Assembly: GCA_028875335.1 (NCBI GenBank)
Contig: JAPPEF010000254.1
Span: 1 to 17,625, forward strand
DNA: 17,625 bases
Direction: 5' to 3'
Origin: Gemmatimonadota bacterium
GTDB taxonomy: Bacteria > Latescibacterota > UBA2968 > UBA8231
Part shown: positions 12,440 through 17,625 of the stretch, one piece after another
Numbering within the stretch: the first letter of the stretch is position 1
Layout of the letters: each line of letters opens with the position of its first letter
Notes under the pieces: generated by a model
What the model saw: only the letters and a program-made list of their open reading frames with translations
Database searches by the model: none
Told to the model about the DNA's origin: nothing
Program-made: the position numbers and the translations under genes

Positions 12440-14513
12440 GCCCCAAGCGCCAAGTGCGGCCCGGAGCGGGTTCGAAGAAGCGCCCGCCAAAGGCATTGGG
12501 AACCACCGAGCCATTGTACTGGGCATCAAACAGGTTATCGACCGCGACAAAGGGCCTCGCTGCGCGATAGTCAATCCCCAAGCGCAGATCGACTCGCAGG
12601 TACGCACTATTGAAAAACTCGTCGGGCGCGGCGTCGCTTCTGGGCGGCGGACCGTTGAAATCATTGGCCCAATAGCGGCCGACTCGCTCTAATTCGACCT
12701 CGGCAAACAGGCCCTGCGGACTGTCGTAGCTCAGCGCGGCAAAGAGCCGGTGACGCGGCACGCCCGGCACCTCGTTGCCAGCGAGCTGAACAAGTTCACC
12801 GTCGGTTTCAACCTCGTAGTCCTCAAAAACATAATCGCCAAAAGTGTACGCGAGGGTGGTCCGCAGCCCAGGATGCGGCACCGCCGAAAGCGACAGTTCC
12901 AACCCGCGATTGCGCGCTTGGCCGGCATTGCGGAAGTAAATCTCCTCGCTGTCTTCACTCTCGACCTGAAAGGGAATCAGCGCGTCGGCGATCTGGAGTT
13001 GGTACAAGGCCACCTCTATGTCCAAACGAGCCCGGCGCACGTGACGGCGCAAGCCCGTCTCCAACCCGAGGACGCGCTCAGGGCCTAGGTCCGGATTGAA
13101 GCCGCCCTCGCCAGTGGGCCGATTGCCCAACTCAGAGGTGGTGGGCGTCTGAAAGGCCGTGGCAACATGGGCGTACCAGCGCGAGAAGGGATCAAGGCGG
13201 TACACCACGCCCGCCATCGGACTGAACTGATCCATATCACGCGACTGGTCGTCAACGGCAAATCGGTAGCGGTCATAGCGGCCTCCCACAGTCGCGGTCA
13301 GCACATCACCCAAATCTCGCTCCAAGGAGACAAAGGGGCCGAAACTCTGCACCTGTTCCTCCTGATCCACCTGCTCCGCGCCGTATTGCACGAGATCGAA
13401 GACGCGCTCATCGTCCACGCGCTCGCCCTCGGGCAAGCCCTCGTTGGCAAACTCGCGGCGGTCGTCGCGCTGGAAGTCCAAGTCAAGGCCGGTCACGAGG
13501 CGCGTACCAGCCCAAGCAAATTGGTGCTCGGTGCGCAGGCCGCCGGCGCGGCGGTCGAGCTCGACAATGCGGCCTGGAATGGGGTTTTTGAGCGCGCGGC
13601 CAACGCCATACAGCACGAGGCTCGACGCGCGATGGTGCAGCGCGCTCGGCGGGCGATATTCGAGGCGAATGCCGCCTTGGCCCTGGCGCACCTGCTTGGA
13701 TGCCCCCTGCCCTACCACAAACCCACGCGCGCTGCGTGGAGCATCTCGGGCAGCATCCGCATCAAGCGAACTCGGATTGAACAAGTAAGGAGCATCGTAC
13801 AAATGCAGCAGAAACGTCAACTCAGTATTAGGAGTAAGAGCGTGGCCGACGAGTGCGTTGAGGCCGCGAGCGCGGGCGTCGGCATGGTCGCGGTAGCCCT
13901 CGCTGCGCAGCTCGTACAAGCTGGCGAACGCATGAGTATTATCAGCTCGTCCCGCAAGGCTCGTCTGCACGCGGAACAGGCCGTTGCTGCCGGCGATCAA
14001 GCGCGGCTCCACGCGCCAAGCAGCCTCTGCTGGAGCTTGGGTGTGGGCTGCGAGCACACCGCCCCCCGCATTGCCGTACAGCGACGAACTGGGGCCGCGC
14101 AGGATCTCGATGCGGCCGGTTGACCCCAAGTCGAGGTTGTTGAGCTGGCTCTGGCCGTCGGGCATGGTCAAGGGGATGCCGTCAAGCAAGACCTTGATCC
14201 CCCGGACGCCAAAGGCCGCGCGCGCGCCTAAGCCGCGCACGCTGAGCCGGTCGCCTTGGGAGAGGTTGTGGCGATTGGCGATAAACAGCCCTGGCACCGG
14301 ACGCAGCGACTCGGCCAGCGAGAGCCCGGGCCGGGCGCGCCCGACATCCGCGACCACAGCCGTGGCAAGCGGCAGGTCAAATCCCTCGCGGGGCGCGCGC
14401 GTCGCCGTGACTTCAATGGGGGGCATTTGGTAGCGGGGCTCAGGATCGTCGGCGCGGGCAGTTCCGGCGATCAAGATTAGCGCTAGGCACTGGATTAACT
14501 GGAGTTTTTTCAT
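12417..14513 (-). CDS. TonB-dependent outer-membrane receptor
   Basis: The 698-residue protein starts at the ATG at 14513 with a signal peptide (MKKLQLIQCLALILIAGTARA, cleavage about 21/22). A TonB-box-like segment PPIEVTATRA (31-40) follows, then the plug domain, with RLSVRGLGARAAFGVRGIKV and LLDGIPLTMPDGQ, and the plug-end signature EILRGPSSSLYGNAGGGVL (136-154). The remainder is a 22-strand-type beta barrel. Such receptors import siderophores, vitamin B12, sugars or other ligands with TonB energy; the ligand is unknown. An ATG at 14567 would add 18 residues without signal character and is rejected. The C-terminus ends LGLSAAVGR and not with the usual aromatic residue. It is divergent from a small lipoprotein across 57 bp. 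Confidence 0.93.
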   Translation of the reverse strand: MKKLQLIQCLALILIAGTARADDPEPRYQMPPIEVTATRAPREGFDLPLATAVVADVGRARPGLSLAESLRPVPGLFIANRHNLSQGDRLSVRGLGARAAFGVRGIKVLLDGIPLTMPDGQSQLNNLDLGSTGRIEILRGPSSSLYGNAGGGVLAAHTQAPAEAAWRVEPRLIAGSNGLFRVQTSLAGRADNTHAFASLYELRSEGYRDHADARARGLNALVGHALTPNTELTFLLHLYDAPYLFNPSSLDADAARDAPRSARGFVVGQGASKQVRQGQGGIRLEYRPPSALHHRASSLVLYGVGRALKNPIPGRIVELDRRAGGLRTEHQFAWAGTRLVTGLDLDFQRDDRREFANEGLPEGERVDDERVFDLVQYGAEQVDQEEQVQSFGPFVSLERDLGDVLTATVGGRYDRYRFAVDDQSRDMDQFSPMAGVVYRLDPFSRWYAHVATAFQTPTTSELGNRPTGEGGFNPDLGPERVLGLETGLRRHVRRARLDIEVALYQLQIADALIPFQVESEDSEEIYFRNAGQARNRGLELSLSAVPHPGLRTTLAYTFGDYVFEDYEVETDGELVQLAGNEVPGVPRHRLFAALSYDSPQGLFAEVELERVGRYWANDFNGPPPRSDAAPDEFFNSAYLRVDLRLGIDYRAARPFVAVDNLFDAQYNGSVVPNAFGGRFFEPAPGRTWRLGLSAAVGR

Positions 14514-14570
14514 AGCATTAAAAGAACACCACGAAGAAATACAGACGCAAACCGGGAATTTGGACAAACC

Positions 14571-15020
14571 ATGAGCATGGGGATCGCCTTGGTGCTGTTG
14601 CTGGTCGGGTGCTTTGCCGCAGAGGACGGACCAAGTGACGCAGTGGACGTGCTGCGCAGCGAGGTGGAGTTTGTCGAGGACGAGGGGCTGGAGGGCAGCG
14701 TGTCGATCGACAGCTTAACTTGGTTGCCGTTTTTGCCGCAGCCGGGACTCGGGACAATAGCGGAATTCGAGGGAATCTTTACGGCTGTGTTTAGCAATGT
14801 CGGCGAAGAAACCGTGTGGGTGCGCTACGACTTGCGGTTTTTCGACCAGGAGGAATTTCTAATCGACGCGTTTATACCGTTTGGGCAACCGGTAATCCTC
14901 AGCGCCGGGGAAACGCGCCGCGTAGAGGGAGATTTTCTAATTCGCACTGACGATCCGCGCGATTTTGAGTGGCTTGCCCTGATGAGACTCGTAGCGCGCA
15001 TCAGGCGGCCCGAGGAGTAA
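14571..15020 (+). CDS. Small outer-membrane-type lipoprotein with Ig-like/FxLYD-like region
   Basis: This 149-residue protein begins MSMGIALVLLLVGCFAAEDG, a lipobox with the acylated cysteine at position 14 (LVGC), and there is no Asp at the next position, so the outer membrane is the likely location. Residues about 60-130 form a beta-rich segment with VFSNVGEETVWVRYDLRFFDQEEFL and SAGETRRVEGDF, in the style of FxLYD and similar immunoglobulin-like domains. No catalytic residues are seen. It is divergent from the TonB-dependent receptor, 57 bp apart, which might mean a shared function or shared promoter region, but that is inference. It ends 6 bp before the opposite SDR stop. Confidence 0.75.
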   Translation: MSMGIALVLLLVGCFAAEDGPSDAVDVLRSEVEFVEDEGLEGSVSIDSLTWLPFLPQPGLGTIAEFEGIFTAVFSNVGEETVWVRYDLRFFDQEEFLIDAFIPFGQPVILSAGETRRVEGDFLIRTDDPRDFEWLALMRLVARIRRPEE

Positions 15021-15026
15021 GGGCTA

Positions 15027-15824
15027 TCAAAACGCCACAAAGCCCCCGCACACGGGAATGCACTGGCCAGTGACGTAATCCGAGAGATCGGACGCCAAGA
15101 ACTCCACCACCCGAGCGCAGTCCTCGGGCGTACCCAAGCGGCGAAGGGGAATCTGCGGCTCTAAGTGCCGACGCGATTCCTCGCTGTTGCGGCCTTGGGC
15201 CACGGCGCGGGACGACAAAATTAGGCCCGGGGCAATGCAGTTGACGTGGATGCCATACGGGCCTAGCTCGGCGGCGAGCACCCGCGTGTAGTGGACGATG
15301 CCGGCCTTGGCCACCTTGTAGGGCATCCCGCCGCCGTCGCGACCGCTCCACAAGCCCGCCTGCGAGGCCACGTTGATGATTTTGCCGGACTGGGCTTCCT
15401 TCATCGCCGCGCTGACCGCTTGGCAGCAGTGGATGGTGGCGGTGAGGTTGATGTCCATTATGTAGCGGTAGTGGTCTTCCGCAGCCAAGGAGGCGGCTTG
15501 CTCCTCGTGCGAGCGCAAGTTGCCACCGGCGTTATTGACGAGTATGTCGATGCGGCCAAAGTTATCAAGGGCCTCGGCGACCAAGGCATCTACGGCTTGG
15601 CGGTCGGTAACATCCACGGCAATGCCCACGCCGCGGCGACCGAGGTTGGCGATTTCGGCTTCCACGGTCTCGGCCGTGAGTTCTTCGCCGTATTCGCGGG
15701 CGGCCTGCAGGTCTATATCGGCGATGACAATATCCGCGCCCAAGCGGGCCAGATGGAGGACATAAGCGCGTCCCAAGCCGCGCGCGCCACCCGTGATAAG
15801 AACTACTTTGCCTTCGAACGACAT
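15027..15824 (-). CDS. Short-chain dehydrogenase/reductase (classical SDR)
   Basis: This 265-residue protein shows all classical SDR marks: TGGARGLG (11-18, nucleotide binding), NNAG (97-100), Ser154 in NVAS, Tyr169 and Lys173 in YKVAK, PG motif at 199-200, and a C-terminal VTGQCIPVCGGF. An Asp at the end of beta-2 (IADID) suggests NAD preference. The Ser-Tyr gap is 15 residues, two more than usual. Members oxidise alcohols or reduce ketones on sugars, acyl chains or steroids; the substrate is not evident. AGGAG lies 7 nt before the ATG. It is divergent from the secreted two-repeat protein across 79 bp. Confidence 0.93.
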   Translation of the reverse strand: MSFEGKVVLITGGARGLGRAYVLHLARLGADIVIADIDLQAAREYGEELTAETVEAEIANLGRRGVGIAVDVTDRQAVDALVAEALDNFGRIDILVNNAGGNLRSHEEQAASLAAEDHYRYIMDINLTATIHCCQAVSAAMKEAQSGKIINVASQAGLWSGRDGGGMPYKVAKAGIVHYTRVLAAELGPYGIHVNCIAPGLILSSRAVAQGRNSEESRRHLEPQIPLRRLGTPEDCARVVEFLASDLSDYVTGQCIPVCGGFVAF

Positions 15825-15903
15825 CGAAATCTCCTTTTAGACGACTAATTAGGACATGGCGTCAATCGTCGGCAACTAACGCGGAACGGAGGTAGATTTT
15901 ACA

Positions 15904-16614
15904 ATGCACATGACCATTTGCATCGCCTTGCTGTTCTTCAGTGCTGCCGCTTGGGCACAGTCGAGCGTAGTAGGTGCTTGGGAGGGCTGTCGGGCCGAAT
16001 GGGGATCATCCATAGAGCATCTGTATGTCGAGTTCGATAGCGATGGGCGCTTCCGCCGCGTGGCACTCCGGGACGATCCCGAGCGTCCGGTGGCAGAAGA
16101 CAGGGGTCGGTACGAGGTTGCGGACGGCGTTGTGACCCTGCGCTACACCGCAGACGTCAGTGGGATCCTGGTCGAGCAAAGCGAGGCCGTGCCCTTCCAA
16201 GTAGTAGGTGACACCCTGTATTGGGGACCCGAACCGGCTCTCGCCTTGGCCCCAGCACAGGAACTAGGCGACGAACTGTTGGGACAATGGGGTATCATTA
16301 ATTTTGCCGATGGGACGCTGGCCGGACACGTGATCTTCCGGGCGGATGGGACCTATGAGCTGGAGTTGGGCGGCGTCGGGCACAGCGGGCTGTGGTCGCG
16401 GGCGGGATCGGGCGTGGTCCACTGGCCAACCGCGGCCGACGAGGCCGGGATCATCGGATTGCCAGCCGTGTGGACCCACGTCCGCATCAGCGGCGACCAG
16501 CTCTTCTACGACATCGCCTGTAGTTTCACCGTTGAGGCCGTGCGATTGGCTACAGCTATAGCGGAGGTATCCTGGGGAGCGATTAAGAGTCGTCTCGCAG
16601 GCCCGCCAAAATAG
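15904..16614 (+). CDS. Secreted protein with two lipocalin-like repeats
   Basis: This 236-residue protein starts with a signal peptide (MHMTICIALLFFSAAAWA, cleavage before QSS). Two similar modules follow. The first (about 22-90) starts VVGAWEGCRAEW and contains YVEFDSDGRFRRVAL and GRYEVADGVVTLRY. The second (about 125-180) starts LLGQWGIINFADGTL and contains VIFRADGTYELELG. Both have the G-x-W, then x-F-x-x-DG-x-[FY] rhythm of small lipocalin-like, calycin beta-barrel proteins. No enzyme motif is visible, and the role is unknown. Two cysteines (Cys29 and the one in DIACSF) might form a disulfide. GGAGG stands about 11 nt upstream. The gene overlaps the downstream dehydrogenase by 32 bp at their stops. 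Confidence 0.7.
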   Translation: MHMTICIALLFFSAAAWAQSSVVGAWEGCRAEWGSSIEHLYVEFDSDGRFRRVALRDDPERPVAEDRGRYEVADGVVTLRYTADVSGILVEQSEAVPFQVVGDTLYWGPEPALALAPAQELGDELLGQWGIINFADGTLAGHVIFRADGTYELELGGVGHSGLWSRAGSGVVHWPTAADEAGIIGLPAVWTHVRISGDQLFYDIACSFTVEAVRLATAIAEVSWGAIKSRLAGPPK

Positions 16615-17536
16615 CCGTAGCGAGTTCCATAGTAGCGATGGCCTCGTCCAAGTCCGCAGCCGGCGGGCCGATGGGACGGCCGTCCTTGATGCAGTCGAAG
16701 AAGTGGGTGGCTTGGGCTAGGGTGCTGTCCGTACCCTCCTTTTGCAAGTGCTTGTGCTCCCCGTCGCAGACCAACTCGCAGGTCGAAATCCCCTCTATAT
16801 AGGCCGAGATGTCGCGGCCGTGGATTTCGTAGCGCTCTAGGCGAGCGTCGGTGGTGTAGTTGGCACAGATCTGGGCGACGCAGTCGTTTTCAAAGACGAC
16901 CAAAGCGGCGTGGACGTCCTTGTAGGCGGATGCGCGCCGGACAAAGCTATGGACTTCAGCCACTGGCGCTCCACCCAAGTGGCGCACCAGATCGATTGCG
17001 TGGATCGGGCTTTCGAGCAGCATGTTGTCCATGACGATTTCGGGAAAGCGGCCACCAGCGATAAAACCGCTCATGCTCTTGTGGAACTCGCCGACTAGCT
17101 GGTAGATCGGGCCGCGAGACTCAATCTCCTCGCGCACTTGCAGGACCAGCGGATCAAAGCGGCGATTCCAGCCTACCATGCCACGGGTACCACTGGCCTC
17201 AGCGGCCTCTTTAAGAGCGCGAGTCTGGTCCAAGCTCATACCCGGCGGCTTCTCCAGCAGGGTGTCGATGCCTCGCTCCAAGCACGGCAGGGCCGCCTCG
17301 GCGTTGAGATGCGCCGGAGTAGCGACAATCGCCGCGGCCAATTCCTCGGCGTCGATCATAGCCTCTACGTCCGCGTAGCGGCGCTCGACACCCCACTCGT
17401 CGCCCACCTGTTCGCGGCTTGCCGCAACCGGATCGCAGACGGCGACCAACTCGACATCCTCCAGCTCATGCAGGGCGCGCACGTGGCCGCGACCGCGACC
17501 GCCGCAGCCAATTAATCCAACAGGTATATTCGCCAT
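16583..17536 (-). CDS. Gfo/Idh/MocA family NAD(P)-dependent oxidoreductase (second copy)
   Basis: This 317-residue protein carries the Rossmann motif GLIGCGGRGRGHVRAL (7-22), the LEKPPGMS motif (94-101, Lys96), and NMLLESPIHAIDLVRHLGG, with His179 and Asp182 as likely catalytic residues. It is related to, but clearly different from, the family member at 9380-10402. Members oxidise or reduce sugar or polyol substrates with NAD(P). AAAAGGAG lies about 7 nt before the ATG. Nothing in the remaining 89 bp to the window edge shows what is upstream. It converges on the secreted protein, with a 32-bp coding overlap. Confidence 0.92.
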   Translation of the reverse strand: MANIPVGLIGCGGRGRGHVRALHELEDVELVAVCDPVAASREQVGDEWGVERRYADVEAMIDAEELAAAIVATPAHLNAEAALPCLERGIDTLLEKPPGMSLDQTRALKEAAEASGTRGMVGWNRRFDPLVLQVREEIESRGPIYQLVGEFHKSMSGFIAGGRFPEIVMDNMLLESPIHAIDLVRHLGGAPVAEVHSFVRRASAYKDVHAALVVFENDCVAQICANYTTDARLERYEIHGRDISAYIEGISTCELVCDGEHKHLQKEGTDSTLAQATHFFDCIKDGRPIGPPAADLDEAIATMELATAILAGLRDDS

Positions 17537-17625
17537 AGATAGCTCCTTTTCTGTGGATCCTGAGCGCTGAGTAACGCGGCCCAGCCCACTAGTTGAACCA
17601 AAAGGAATAGAGCCGCGCCTTTTCG
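17537..17625. other. Upstream edge without recognisable gene
   Basis: These 89 bases contain the ribosome binding site of the dehydrogenase and presumably its promoter. I see no ORF or structured element here; the sequence ends at the window boundary. Confidence 0.5.

Noticed and set aside
13167..14123. 318-residue plus-strand reading opposite the TonB receptor
   Set aside because: Its sequence has no domain or signal and the minus-strand receptor is intact across it.

Overview
The window looks like a piece of chromosome from an uncultivated Gram-negative bacterium. A TonB-dependent outer-membrane receptor and a lipobox protein point to an outer membrane. The mix of Gfo/Idh/MocA dehydrogenases, a phytanoyl-CoA-type dioxygenase, SDRs and a geranylgeranyl-reductase-like flavoprotein in GC-rich DNA resembles Latescibacterota, Poribacteria or Planctomycetes-like lineages. 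That placement is an inference; no rRNA or phylogenetic marker was tested.

Region 1 (1-3130) is an accessory segment that is visibly less GC-rich than the rest. All genes lie on the minus strand: a truncated exported protein (1-140), a DUF6817/HD-like protein (193-744), a sugar-isomerase-like TIM barrel translated with a NUDIX hydrolase (838-2272), and a PIN toxin with a small candidate antitoxin (2364-3022). The junctions between these units, and the upstream edge of the last one, carry a related short hairpin repeat (about 769-789, 2305-2353, 3049-3104). The last copy runs into a perfect 22-bp tandem duplication. The layout recalls an integron cassette array without integrase, but the repeats are shorter than ordinary attC sites. 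A probable C-terminal SDR remnant (about 3136-3245) marks the edge of the segment.

Region 2 (3246-9383) holds a minus-strand geranylgeranyl-reductase-family flavoprotein, then a divergent, tightly packed plus-strand run: htpG (Hsp90), proA (proline synthesis), a thioredoxin-like [2Fe-2S] ferredoxin and an adenylate-kinase-like protein with a long C-terminal domain I do not recognise.

Region 3 (9380-12439) has a Gfo/Idh/MocA dehydrogenase divergent from a phytanoyl-CoA-dioxygenase-family gene, which is followed by an RsmB/NSUN-type RNA m5C methyltransferase. The divergent gap contains a REP-like long palindrome.

Region 4 (12417-17625) has a TonB-dependent receptor divergent from a small lipoprotein, an SDR, a secreted protein with two lipocalin-like repeats, and a second Gfo/Idh/MocA dehydrogenase. 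All four convergent gene pairs from 9.3 kb onward overlap or nearly touch at their stop codons. No tRNA, rRNA, CRISPR array, transposase or integrase was seen, and no gene-free stretch exceeds 300 bases.
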